Below the pieces are notes generated by a model. That model was given only the letters and a program-made list of their open reading frames with translations, ran no database searches and was not told where the DNA came from. The position numbers were made by a program, and so were the translations under genes. From Kiritimatiellia bacterium (GTDB lineage: Bacteria; Verrucomicrobiota; Kiritimatiellia; RFP12; UBA3636), in assembly GCA_017481725.1 (NCBI GenBank), contig JAFUOX010000026.1, positions 1-64,000 of the forward strand: DNA of 64,000 bases. The letters are read 5' to 3'. Below are positions 15,905 through 24,689 of the stretch, one piece after another; the stretch's first letter is position 1; each line of letters opens with the position of its first letter.

Positions 15905-16780
15905 ATGGCGACTAAGACAATTCGTACTATTTTCCAGTTTAGACGCGATACTGCGGTAAACTGGGAGGCAAATAAGACAGTTGTACCTTATGCTGGTGAG
16001 CCTTGTTATGATCTAGATAATAAGACTCTTAGAATTGGTGACGGCACTACGACATATGAAAATCTGCCTGTAATTGGTGAAGTTGAAATTGCTGGCGATG
16101 GTAAGTCTATTTCTTATGTTAATGGTGTTATTGAGATTGTTGGCTTTGAGGGTGCTGCTGCTGGTGCACAGTTAACCAAGGGTTCTGATGGTAGCGTTTC
16201 TTGGGTTGTACCTAGCACCGACACTGTGGATGGCCTACAGACTACCGTTGGAAATCTTGGTAATAGAGTTACTGCAAATGAAAATGCAATTGCTACGCTA
16301 AACGGTGATGGCGAGGGCTCCGTAACCAAGACTGTTGATGATGCAATTAATGCATTCGCAGAGGAAATTTCTGCCGATGGAACTGTTAATACTTTTAAAG
16401 AGTTAGTCGATTATGTTGCAGATCATGCTCCTGAGGCTGCTGACATGGCGGCTGATATTGCTACTCTGCAGGGACTTGTTGGCGATAAGTCCGTGGCCAC
16501 TCAGATAACTGAGGCTACTGATGCGCTAGACTTTGAAGATGGCGCACAGGTTAACGTTATTGAGTCTGTGCAGGTAAACGGCACCGCGCTGACCGTTACT
16601 GACAAGGCCGTTAACATTCCTGTTGGCGGCGATTCTCTGGGTGTTGTAAAGCAGTCTACGGAAATTACTGTTGCCGCAGATGGCACTCTGGGCGTTGGCG
16701 AAATTAGTTTTGACAAGATCGCTGCAGGTGAGGACATTGTGACGTTTGATGGTGGCGACGCTAGCGACTACATCCAGTAA
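15905..16780 (+). CDS. Fibre protein with Mtd-like N-terminal domain (1)
   Basis: This 291-residue protein starts at the ATG at 15905 (AAAGGAGG before it). The N-terminal ~65 residues (T-I-F-Q-F-R-R-D-T, then G-E-P-C-Y-D, then R-I-G-D-G) match the domain found at the N-terminus of phage major tropism determinant and hyaluronidase-type fibres, which trimerises and attaches to the particle. The remainder is a coiled, Ala-rich stalk with one L-V-G-D-K-S-V-A-T-Q-I motif. It ends V-T-F-D-G-G-D-A-S-D-Y-I-Q, a motif shared with neighbours. Confidence 0.7.
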   Translation: MATKTIRTIFQFRRDTAVNWEANKTVVPYAGEPCYDLDNKTLRIGDGTTTYENLPVIGEVEIAGDGKSISYVNGVIEIVGFEGAAAGAQLTKGSDGSVSWVVPSTDTVDGLQTTVGNLGNRVTANENAIATLNGDGEGSVTKTVDDAINAFAEEISADGTVNTFKELVDYVADHAPEAADMAADIATLQGLVGDKSVATQITEATDALDFEDGAQVNVIESVQVNGTALTVTDKAVNIPVGGDSLGVVKQSTEITVAADGTLGVGEISFDKIAAGEDIVTFDGGDASDYIQ

Positions 16781-16796
16781 TTAAGGAGGTGTTCGT

Positions 16797-17339
16797 ATGG
16801 CGACACAGACCATTAAAACAGTATTTCAGATTAGACGAGATACTACTGCAAATTGGTCTTTGTTTGAGGACATTACACCGGTTGCCGGAGAACCTTGTTA
16901 TGATCTAGACCTACATACTTTGCGCGTTGGTGACGGTATTACCAAATATAAGGATTTACCTGTTATCGGTGGTGTTGAAAGCGCAGAGGATTTGCAAGCG
17001 GCAATTGAACAGCTGCAAACACAGGTCGGTGATACTAATATTGCTGAAATACAGGAAAATTACACTAATTTAACAACGCAGGTTAATACATTTAACACAG
17101 AAATAACCGAAATGCAACAGACTTTGGAGACCAAAGCAGATGCAGAGACTGTTACTGAACTACAAACTGTAGTCGAGCAGAAAGCCGATGTAGAAACTGT
17201 TACCGAGCTGCAGACTATTGTCGAAACCAAGCTGGACGCGGAAGCTGTTGAAATCTTGGAGACGGAACTAAAAACTTACATCGACGAGGTAATTCAGAAC
17301 GTCGAGGCTGGAGACTTGGACGGAGGGGTGATTGAATAA
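16797..17339 (+). CDS. Fibre protein with Mtd-like N-terminal domain (2)
   Basis: This 180-residue paralogue of the preceding gene has the same N-terminal pattern (F-Q-I-R-R-D-T-T-A-N-W; G-E-P-C-Y-D; V-G-D-G). It then consists of an almost pure coiled coil with three K-A-D-A/V-E-T-V-T-E-L-Q-T-like heptad repeats, and ends L-D-G-G-V-I-E. Its stop overlaps the next start (TAATG), so the pair is translated together. Confidence 0.68.
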   Translation: MATQTIKTVFQIRRDTTANWSLFEDITPVAGEPCYDLDLHTLRVGDGITKYKDLPVIGGVESAEDLQAAIEQLQTQVGDTNIAEIQENYTNLTTQVNTFNTEITEMQQTLETKADAETVTELQTVVEQKADVETVTELQTIVETKLDAEAVEILETELKTYIDEVIQNVEAGDLDGGVIE

Positions 17340-17695
17340 TGGCAACTATACAGTTAAAACGTGGTACAGCCGAAGCTCTTGCCAGAGTCAATCCTCTTTT
17401 AGCATCCGGTGAACCATGTTTTGTGACGGATGAAAATCGACTTAAGATTGGTGACGGTGCAACTTACTGGAATGACCTTCCTTATTTTGGTGAAGCAAAT
17501 GTTGTTAACGCACAATCGCATTTTGAATTCCCCAATATTGGTAAGGAAAATGTTATTTATAAGGCCGAATCTGAAAAACTGCTATACCAATGGAACACTA
17601 CTGACTTAAAGTATGAAGTCGTTGGCGAAGCAGAGATTACTGGAGATTTGGCGGACATTACAGTTATTCACGGCGGAGACGCTGATAGTGAATAA
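17339..17695 (+). CDS. Short Mtd-N-like fibre protein (3)
   Basis: This 118-residue protein has the reduced N-terminal domain (I-Q-L-K-R-G-T, then G-E-P-C-F, then K-I-G-D-G). A small beta-rich piece (Y-K-A-E-S-E-K-L-L-Y-Q-W) and the ending V-I-H-G-G-D-A-D-S-E follow. It lacks a long stalk and may be an adaptor between fibre segments. Confidence 0.62.
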   Translation: MATIQLKRGTAEALARVNPLLASGEPCFVTDENRLKIGDGATYWNDLPYFGEANVVNAQSHFEFPNIGKENVIYKAESEKLLYQWNTTDLKYEVVGEAEITGDLADITVIHGGDADSE

Positions 17696-17727
17696 TATAT
17701 TGAATTTTTATAAGGAGTGATATTATT

Positions 17728-19014
17728 ATGGCAGAATTGCGCACGAGAATCGTGTTAAGAAACGATAGCACAGCCAATTGGCTAGCTAATGAATCCGTTG
17801 TTTTGCTAAAGGGCGAAGTTGGTATTGAGTTCCTTGAGAATGGCCAAGCCAAGATGAAAATCGGCGATGGTACCAAAACTTGGGCCCAACTGCCCTATTT
17901 TGGCGGCGAAGAAGCTCATGTATATGAGGCCACTGTTGCAAAGGGCGGCGACCATATTGCAGCCATCACTGCTGCTCTGAATGGCGCGACTCCTAATGCT
18001 CATGACATCGCAATTGTTAAGGAGGCCGTGATTTCTGAGGAGGCTCTGGCTGAAACCAAGAATGAGAGTGCCGAGCAGAAATATCAGTACACTGCTTATC
18101 GTTATAATGGCGAGAATTGGGCCGCTATGGACGGCAATTACAGCGCTGAAAATGTGTATTTTACTGAGGACTTTACCTTTACAACTAAGATTGGTACCGT
18201 CCAGACTTTAACTAATGGTAGTGCTACTGTGGCCGCTGCTGGCAAAAATCTAAAGGATTTCTTCGCTGGTCTATTTGCCGCTGAGCAGAATCCGACTAAG
18301 ACCGATCCTTCTGTAAGCGTAACTCTAACTGGCGCTGGCTCTTATGAAGTTGGCTCTGTTGTGAATCCCTCTTACAGCGCTTCTTTTGAAGATGGTAAGT
18401 ATACTTATGGCCCCGAACCCACTGGTGTAACCGTTAGCTCTTGGGCTGTAACTTCTACTGCAAGCGAGAGCTGGACCACTGCTTCTGGTGATTGCCAGTC
18501 TATTACTGTTGCTGATGGCACCAATTATTCCGTAACCGCCAAGGCCACCCATACCGCTGGTTCTTATGGTAAGACTAACCTTGGCAACGATTCTACCATT
18601 CAGATTGCCGCTGGTACTAAGTCTAAGACTTCTAGCGCCATTACTGGTTATCGTAGCTACTTCTATGGCGTGCTCAGCACTTCTACCGCTGATGCTCCTC
18701 TGACTTCTGCTATTATTCGTGAGCAGCTAACCAATGGCGGTGCTTATAATGGGGCCAAGTCCTTTACTCTAAATGGCAGTGCCACCGCTAAGAGAATTGT
18801 TATTGCAATTCCTTCTAGTTCCGCTCGTGGCGGTCTGAGCGAAGTTATTCTGACTTCTGCTATGAATACCCCTGTTACTGACTCTTACACCAAGACTGCT
18901 AAGGCCGTCCAGGTTGAGGGTAAGGACGGCTACACTGCTGTTGACTATGACGTTTGGGTGTACGAACCTGCTGCTATTGACGCTGGAGAAGTGCACGCTA
19001 TTAAACTGGCATAA
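17728..19014 (+). CDS. Large structural fibre/adhesin with Mtd-like N-terminus
   Basis: This 428-residue protein has an N-terminal domain as in its neighbours (R-I-V-L-R-N-D-S-T-A-N-W; K-I-G-D-G). A Ser/Thr/Ala-rich beta region follows with an Ig-like segment around residues 190-300 (V-S-V-T-L-T-G-A-G-S-Y-E-V-G) and a C-terminal domain ending in V-H-A-I-K-L-A. CTA- and GCT-rich codon use as in the capsid gene suggests abundant expression. A receptor-binding or fibre-core role is inferred. Confidence 0.6.
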   Translation: MAELRTRIVLRNDSTANWLANESVVLLKGEVGIEFLENGQAKMKIGDGTKTWAQLPYFGGEEAHVYEATVAKGGDHIAAITAALNGATPNAHDIAIVKEAVISEEALAETKNESAEQKYQYTAYRYNGENWAAMDGNYSAENVYFTEDFTFTTKIGTVQTLTNGSATVAAAGKNLKDFFAGLFAAEQNPTKTDPSVSVTLTGAGSYEVGSVVNPSYSASFEDGKYTYGPEPTGVTVSSWAVTSTASESWTTASGDCQSITVADGTNYSVTAKATHTAGSYGKTNLGNDSTIQIAAGTKSKTSSAITGYRSYFYGVLSTSTADAPLTSAIIREQLTNGGAYNGAKSFTLNGSATAKRIVIAIPSSSARGGLSEVILTSAMNTPVTDSYTKTAKAVQVEGKDGYTAVDYDVWVYEPAAIDAGEVHAIKLA

Positions 19015-19028
19015 GGAGGGAATAAATT

Positions 19029-21104
19029 ATGGCAAAGTATAATCTTGAAAATTATCTTGAGAAAGACGGTCTTGGCTTCCCTCTGAATTTCAGACGTGGT
19101 AACCCCAATCCTCTTGACAATAGCTCTGTATGGGCGACCCTGGAGGCTGCTCAGAATTATGCCGCTACCGATCCAGTTGCATATGTTGGTCAGATTCTAT
19201 CTGTTGTTGACAATGAAAATGGCAAGGTTGACGTTTATTCTATCCAGGATGAGGCTGGTAATCTAAAGAAAGTTGGCACTTCTCCTGTTGGTGACGAGGG
19301 CACTATTACCGTTGCTGAGGACGGCACTGTAAGCCTGTATGGCGTTGCCGGTCTAGAGCTTACCAGAACCGAAGACGATGGTTCTATTGTTAATATTACC
19401 TATCAGCCCCTATATGTTAATGGCAAGCTAACTTGGGTTGAGCCTAGCGCCACTACTGTTGAAGGTCTGGCTGCCGAGATTGAGAGTCTAAAGACTAGAA
19501 TTAGTGCTCTTGAAACCGCTGTTGGTGATGAAGAGTCTGGTCTGGTTAAGGGCGTTGCCGATCTTGAAGCTCGTATGGATGCCGCTGAAGGTGATGTAGA
19601 TGCTATCAATACCAAGATTGGTGAGGTGGCCGCAGACAAGACTGTTGTGCAGATGATTGCTGACGCACAGGCTGCCGCCACTTATGATGACACCGAGCTT
19701 GCTGGTAGAGTTACCGCCATCGAGAGTGACTACTTGAAGAATGCTGATAAGACCGCTCTGGAGACCGCAATTTCTGATGGTGACGCTCAGGCTCTTGAAG
19801 ACGCAAAGGCTTATGCTGATGGTCTGAATAGTGGTGTGGTTGATCGCGTAGCTGCTATTGAAGGCGATTACCTGAAGAACGCGGACAAGACTGAGCTGTC
19901 TAACGCTATTTCTGCAGCCGAAGAGAGCGCGGTTGACCGTGTGCTTGGCTATCTGGCTGAGGAAGAGGTTAATGCAAGCTATGACACCCTAAAGGAAGTT
20001 GCAGCCTGGATTGAGTCTGACACTACTGCTTCTGCCGAGCTAGTTACTCGTGTTTCTAACATTGAAAAGGATTATCTAAAGAGCGCTGATAAGACCGCTC
20101 TACAGGGTGAAATCGATGCTCTAGAGACCTTAGTTGGTACTCTGCCCGAAGGCGCTACATCTGATACTGTTGTTGCCTACATCCAGGAAGTTGTTGACGG
20201 CCTAAAGATTGGCGATTATGCCAAGTTGGCCGATCTAAATGCTCTTATCGAGCGCGTTGTAACCCTAGAGGACAAGGCTCATGAGCATGCAAACAAAGAC
20301 GTTATTGATGGCATTACTGCTGAGAAGGTAGCTGCTTGGGATGCAGCCGAACAGAACGCCAAGGATTATGCTGATACTGGTCTTGCTGGCAAGGTTGCTG
20401 TTGAAACTGGTAAGTCTCTAATTGCTGACACTCTAATTGAAAAGCTTGAAGGCATCGAGGCCGGTGCTCAGGCCAACAAAGTTGAGACTGTTGACGAGAC
20501 TTACTTCGGTCTAACCGACAAACATCTAACCCTACTTGACATTACTATGGACAAGGTTACTGGTCTGCAGGATGCTTTGGATGGTAAGGCCAATAATGGC
20601 ACTACTCTGGCTGAGTATGGTATTACTGATGCGTATACCAAGACCGAGACTCTTGATAAGATCGCTGAAAAGATTACTGAGATTAATGGCGGTGAATCCG
20701 CTGGCGAGGTTCTTGGTCAGCTGAATTCCTATAAGGAAACTAACGATGCTCGTGTACTGGCTGCCGAGACCGCTATTGCCGGTAAGGTTGATGCTGTTGA
20801 AGGCAAGGGTCTGTCCACAAATGACCTGACTGATGACCTACTAGCGAAGCTAAATGAATCTCAGGCTAATGTTATTGAGTCTGTGAGTGTTGCTGGCACG
20901 CTGCTTGAGGTTGTTGAGAAGAAGGTAGAAATTCCTGTTGCTACCGCCGACGCTTATGGTGTTGTTAAGTCTTCTGCTGACGAAAATAAGGTTGCTGTTG
21001 CTGAGGACGGTACCATGGAAGTCAACAGTCTGAATGCTAATAAGTTGGTACAGACTGACGGCGAATATCTGATTATGAACGGCGGCTCTGCTGCTCTTCA
21101 GTAA
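19029..21104 (+). CDS. Long coiled-coil fibre stalk protein A
   Basis: This 691-residue fibre has an N-terminal ~130 residues forming a beta-rich attachment domain. Most of the rest is a long Ala-rich coiled stalk with repeats built on D-Y-L-K-N-A-D-K-T-A-L (at least three copies) and short A-Y-A-D-G-L elements. A segment near the C-terminus (V-I-E-S-V-S-V-A-G-T-L-L-E-V) is shared with the 15905 gene. The end is L-I-M-N-G-G-S-A-A-L-Q, again the shared C-terminal motif. Codon use points to abundant expression. Confidence 0.65.
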   Translation: MAKYNLENYLEKDGLGFPLNFRRGNPNPLDNSSVWATLEAAQNYAATDPVAYVGQILSVVDNENGKVDVYSIQDEAGNLKKVGTSPVGDEGTITVAEDGTVSLYGVAGLELTRTEDDGSIVNITYQPLYVNGKLTWVEPSATTVEGLAAEIESLKTRISALETAVGDEESGLVKGVADLEARMDAAEGDVDAINTKIGEVAADKTVVQMIADAQAAATYDDTELAGRVTAIESDYLKNADKTALETAISDGDAQALEDAKAYADGLNSGVVDRVAAIEGDYLKNADKTELSNAISAAEESAVDRVLGYLAEEEVNASYDTLKEVAAWIESDTTASAELVTRVSNIEKDYLKSADKTALQGEIDALETLVGTLPEGATSDTVVAYIQEVVDGLKIGDYAKLADLNALIERVVTLEDKAHEHANKDVIDGITAEKVAAWDAAEQNAKDYADTGLAGKVAVETGKSLIADTLIEKLEGIEAGAQANKVETVDETYFGLTDKHLTLLDITMDKVTGLQDALDGKANNGTTLAEYGITDAYTKTETLDKIAEKITEINGGESAGEVLGQLNSYKETNDARVLAAETAIAGKVDAVEGKGLSTNDLTDDLLAKLNESQANVIESVSVAGTLLEVVEKKVEIPVATADAYGVVKSSADENKVAVAEDGTMEVNSLNANKLVQTDGEYLIMNGGSAALQ

Positions 21105-21137
21105 TAAATAATTTTATAATTAAAGGAGAAATGTGTT

Positions 21138-22955
21138 ATGGCTATTGAGAACGCAAAGACTTTAAATGTAAGAATTAAAAACAAGTATGACTCCTATGAA
21201 AATTGGGCTGCGTCTGGTCTAATTCTCGAAGCTGGTGAAATTGCTGTTGCGTATACTACTGTTAACGTGACTGTTGACAATGGTTCTATTGAACAGCATC
21301 CTGCTCTGCTGATGAAGGTCGGTGACGGCGAAAAAACTTTCGCTAACCTTCCCTGGCTAAGCGCTAAGGCTGCTGACGTTCCTGCTTATGCTAAGAAGTC
21401 TGAGGCTGACTTTAAGGCATGGGTTAAGACCTTCATCAGCATTGATGACGTTGATACCTCCGCTTTCGCATTGGCTAAAGACCTGACTGCCGAGGTTTCT
21501 CGTGCTCAGGCCGCTGAAGCCCAGGCTCTAACCGATGCCAAGGCTTACACTGACGCGGAGATTACCGAATGGGTTGGCGACAAGACTGTTGGTGTGCAGA
21601 TCAGCGAGGCAATTACTGCTCTAGATCTTGCTAACACCTATGATGCTAAGGGCGCTGCCGATCAGGCCCTAACTGACGCTAAGGCTCATGCAAACGGCCT
21701 AAATGCCGCTATGGATACTCGCGTCCAGGCTGTGGAAGCCGCCAAGCACACCCATGCCAATAAGGCCGAGCTGGATCTAATTGAGACCGGTGATAAGGCT
21801 AAGTGGGATGCTATGGAGCAGAACGCTAAGGACTATGCTAAGGAATACGCCGATGGTCTGAATACCACTATGGATGGTCGTGTTGCCGACCTAGAGGCTA
21901 TGTTTGGTGATGGCGAGGGTACAGTTGAGGCCCAGATTGAGGCTGCTGTGGCCGCTGAGAAGGCAGACCGTGAGGCCGCCGACAATGCGCTTTCTGGTCG
22001 CGTGAAGGCTATTGAGGATGACTATCTGAAGGCTGCTGACAAGACTGCCCTACAGGATCAGATCACTGCCAATGCTGGCGATATTGCTGATCTAAATGAG
22101 CTTGTTGGTGACAAGTCTGTTGCCACTCAGATCTCTGAAGCTGTTGCTGCTGAGGCCGAGATTGCCCGTGCTGCCGAGAAAGCAAATGCCGATGCCATTG
22201 ATGCCATTGAGAAGGATTACCTGAAGGCTGCCGATAAGACTGAGCTACAAGGCAATATTGACACCGTGAGTGCTGCAGTTGAGCGTCTAACCAATGGTGT
22301 TTCTGCTGATGAGGTTGACGGCGTTAACGACCTAATCGCGTATGTCAATGAGCACGGCACCGAAGTGACTGGCATGAAGGAAGATATTCAGGATAACGCC
22401 GATGAGATTGCGGCTATCAAGGCTGATTACCTAAAGGCTGCCGACAAGACTGCCCTGCAGGATCAGATCACTGCTAATGACGGCGATATTTCTGCTCTGC
22501 AGACTGCTGTTGGTACCAAGGCTGCTCAGTCTGACCTAGAGGCTCTTGCTGGCCGTGTGACCACCGTTGAGGGCGATCTAAATACCGAGACTACTGGTCT
22601 AAAGGCTAGAATGACTACTGCTGAGGCTGACATTGACGCTCTAGAGAATAAGGTTGGCGACGAACCTGTTGCTGATCAGATCTCTGCTGCCATTGAGGCT
22701 CTGAAGATTGGCGATTACGCTAAGGCTGCTGACCTAACTGCCGCTGTGGCTCGTATCACCCAGAACGAGACCGACATTGCTGCTCTAGAGGGTCGTATGG
22801 ATACTGCCGAGGGTGATATCGAGGCTCTAGAGACTGAGGTTGCTAAGAAGGCTAATGATTCCGATCTGGCCGCTATCGCCAAGACTGGAAGCACTGACGA
22901 TCTCGTTCAAGGAGATATGGTACTTCTGTTCGATTGCGGCACGTCTGCTATGTAA
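21138..22955 (+). CDS. Long coiled-coil fibre stalk protein B
   Basis: This 605-residue paralogue-like stalk has an Mtd-like N-terminal domain (R-I-K-N-K-Y-D-S-Y-E-N-W; K-V-G-D-G). A stalk follows with three D-Y-L-K-A-A-D-K-T units and three V-G-D-x-x-V-x-x-Q-I motifs. It ends V-L-L-F-D-C-G-T-S-A-M. Long Ala/Asp-rich repeats shared with the preceding gene at DNA level could promote recombination between the two. Confidence 0.65.
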   Translation: MAIENAKTLNVRIKNKYDSYENWAASGLILEAGEIAVAYTTVNVTVDNGSIEQHPALLMKVGDGEKTFANLPWLSAKAADVPAYAKKSEADFKAWVKTFISIDDVDTSAFALAKDLTAEVSRAQAAEAQALTDAKAYTDAEITEWVGDKTVGVQISEAITALDLANTYDAKGAADQALTDAKAHANGLNAAMDTRVQAVEAAKHTHANKAELDLIETGDKAKWDAMEQNAKDYAKEYADGLNTTMDGRVADLEAMFGDGEGTVEAQIEAAVAAEKADREAADNALSGRVKAIEDDYLKAADKTALQDQITANAGDIADLNELVGDKSVATQISEAVAAEAEIARAAEKANADAIDAIEKDYLKAADKTELQGNIDTVSAAVERLTNGVSADEVDGVNDLIAYVNEHGTEVTGMKEDIQDNADEIAAIKADYLKAADKTALQDQITANDGDISALQTAVGTKAAQSDLEALAGRVTTVEGDLNTETTGLKARMTTAEADIDALENKVGDEPVADQISAAIEALKIGDYAKAADLTAAVARITQNETDIAALEGRMDTAEGDIEALETEVAKKANDSDLAAIAKTGSTDDLVQGDMVLLFDCGTSAM

Positions 22956-22974
22956 TTTAATATATAAATTTTTG

Positions 22975-23010
22975 GGGTGCCTCGTGAGTAATTGCGGGGC
23001 ACCCTTATTC
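22975..23010 (+). terminator. Probable terminator after fibre block 1
   Basis: GGGTGCC (22975-22981) pairs with GGCACCC (22998-23004), followed by a weak T-containing tract. It separates the fibre block from the lysis cassette. Confidence 0.6.
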
Positions 23011-23024
23011 CATGGGGTGGTTAT

Positions 23025-23894
23025 ATGAGTTGTTATGTAGAAAAAGTAATAGAAATTGCAAAAGCTGAGATTGGCTACTTAGAAAAAGCCAGTAACAGCA
23101 ATCTTGACAGCAAGACATTAAACGCAGGGAGAAATAATTTCACCAAGTATGCCGGGGATTTAGATAATATTCCTGGTTTTTATAATGGGAAGAAAAATGG
23201 ATATCCATGGTGCGATTGTTTTGTGGATTGGTGTTTTGTCAAGGCATATGGCGTTGACAATGCAAAGAAATTGCTGTGTCAGCCAAATAAGTCGCTAGGT
23301 GCTGGATGCCAGTACTCTATGAATTATTACAAAACTAAAGGACAGCTTAAAACTACTCCTAAAATTGGAGACCAGATCTTTTTTAAGGATAGTTCTGGTG
23401 AAGTTAATCACACAGGTCTTGTGTATGATGTGGATAAAACTTATGTGTACACTATAGAGGGTAATACGTCCTCAGCTAGTGGAGTTGTTGCCAATGGCGG
23501 CGGCGTGTTCGCTAAGAAATATATGTTGGGATATAACCGCATTGCAGGATATGGAAGACCTGCTTATGACGCAACACCAAGCAAAACTGTTACTGTGCTT
23601 GAGTGGCAGAAAGCGGCTATAGCTGACGGATTCAAATTTCCAAAGTATGGTGTTGACGGTCAGTTCGGAGCTGAATGCGAAAGCGTTGCCAAAAAGGCAA
23701 TTGTAAGAAGAAGATATCTATATAAATATAAAAATCTCACTAAAATTGTGCAAAGAGTTGTTGGAGTTGAGGCAGATGGTCTATGCGGCCAAAAGACTGT
23801 TGCGGCTATCAAAAAGTATCAGCTCGAAAATGGGCTTGTTGCCGATGGTGAGGTTGGGCTTAAAACATGGAAGAAAATATTGGGCATAAGGTGA
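23025..23894 (+). CDS. Endolysin: CHAP amidase/endopeptidase plus peptidoglycan-binding domain
   Basis: This 289-residue cell wall hydrolase starts at the ATG at 23025 (GGGGTGG before it). The N-terminal CHAP domain shows the catalytic Cys in Y-P-W-C-D-C-F-V-D-W-C and His in V-N-H-T-G-L-V-Y. The C-terminal ~90 residues contain two PG_binding_1-type repeats (Y-G-V-D-G-Q-F-G; V-V-A-D-G-E-V-G-L-K-T-W). No signal peptide is visible, so release depends on the holin genes that follow. The Gram-positive wall target is inferred from the architecture. Confidence 0.88.
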   Translation: MSCYVEKVIEIAKAEIGYLEKASNSNLDSKTLNAGRNNFTKYAGDLDNIPGFYNGKKNGYPWCDCFVDWCFVKAYGVDNAKKLLCQPNKSLGAGCQYSMNYYKTKGQLKTTPKIGDQIFFKDSSGEVNHTGLVYDVDKTYVYTIEGNTSSASGVVANGGGVFAKKYMLGYNRIAGYGRPAYDATPSKTVTVLEWQKAAIADGFKFPKYGVDGQFGAECESVAKKAIVRRRYLYKYKNLTKIVQRVVGVEADGLCGQKTVAAIKKYQLENGLVADGEVGLKTWKKILGIR

Positions 23895-23899
23895 TGCCG

Positions 23900-24250
23900 A
23901 TGAATGATAAAAAATTTCAAAAGAAGCTAGAAAAGATTAGAAAAAAGGGCGAACGCCAGAAACAAAAGGCAGAGCTAGAGGCAGAGTATGCCGAGTATTA
24001 TCCACATAGAAAGGGTACAAAGGTTTCCAATATTATGTTGGTTATTATTGTAATCATGGTGACTCTGTATACTATGGCGAGTTTTGCGCTTCAGTTCTGC
24101 ACATCAGTTGAGATCTCGAGTACTTTGACAACATGTTTTTTTGCATTCTGGTCAGCAGAGATCATCGCACTTGCGGGTATCCGCGTAAGCAAAGTTCAAA
24201 AAGAAAAAAAGGAAGAAGAAGATTTACCTGAGAGTGAAGGCGAGGGGTAA
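23900..24250 (+). CDS. Two-helix membrane protein, probable holin component
   Basis: This 116-residue protein has a basic N-terminus and two hydrophobic segments (roughly residues 45-68, N-I-M-L-V-I-I-V-I-M-V, and 73-95). A charged C-terminus rich in K and E follows. The size and topology suit a holin or holin partner. The start is the ATG at 23900, spaced from AAGGTG; it is adjacent to the endolysin stop. Confidence 0.65.
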   Translation: MNDKKFQKKLEKIRKKGERQKQKAELEAEYAEYYPHRKGTKVSNIMLVIIVIMVTLYTMASFALQFCTSVEISSTLTTCFFAFWSAEIIALAGIRVSKVQKEKKEEEDLPESEGEG

Positions 24251-24253
24251 GTT

Positions 24254-24592
24254 ATGCAATGGTATGAAATTTTGATTAGTGTACTTACTGGACTGGCTAC
24301 AGTCATTCCGCTTGTTGTGCAGCTTGTAAAGTATGTTGAAAAGGCAGCAAAGGAAAAGAATTGGGCAGACCTATTAGCACTTGTTACTAATTTGATGAAA
24401 GAGGCTGAAATCAAATTTGAGACAGGCGCAGATCGTAAAGAATGGGTTCTCATGATGGTAAAGGCAAGCGCTGATACTATTAATTATGATATTGATCTTG
24501 AGAGCGTCTCTAAATTAATTGACGACCTGTGCGATTTGACTAATGTAGTCAATGCACCAGCTGAAAAGGTTGAAGAAGAAGTAAAGGAATAA
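24254..24592 (+). CDS. LLH-family phage holin
   Basis: This 112-residue protein has one N-terminal membrane segment (I-L-I-S-V-L-T-G-L-A-T-V-I-P-L-V). An amphipathic region (A-A-K-E-K-N-W) and a helical tail follow, the pattern of the phage holin superfamily 6 (LLH). It should permit or time endolysin access to the wall. It lies four bases after the preceding membrane protein, completing the lysis cassette. Confidence 0.75.
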   Translation: MQWYEILISVLTGLATVIPLVVQLVKYVEKAAKEKNWADLLALVTNLMKEAEIKFETGADRKEWVLMMVKASADTINYDIDLESVSKLIDDLCDLTNVVNAPAEKVEEEVKE

Positions 24593-24595
24593 AAG

Positions 24596-24619
24596 GTGGG
24601 GCCGATGGCCCCGCTTTAA
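24596..24619 (+). terminator. Terminator after lysis cassette
   Basis: GGGGCC and GGCCCC with flanking G-C and U-G pairs give an eight-pair stem around a three-base loop, followed by TTTAAT. Confidence 0.75.
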
Positions 24620-24654
24620 TATTACAGAAAATTATGCCAAACAAGCTTTGGTTT

Positions 24655-24672
24655 TATATACAAAATTAATGT
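24655..24672 (+). repeat. 18-base recurrent element, copy 5 (diverged 5' part)
   Basis: The sequence is TATATACAAAATTAATGT; the 3' thirteen bases match the other copies exactly. It lies directly before the AAGGAGG site of the CotH-type fibre gene. Confidence 0.6.
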
Positions 24673-24689
24673 AAGGAGGTGCTATTCAA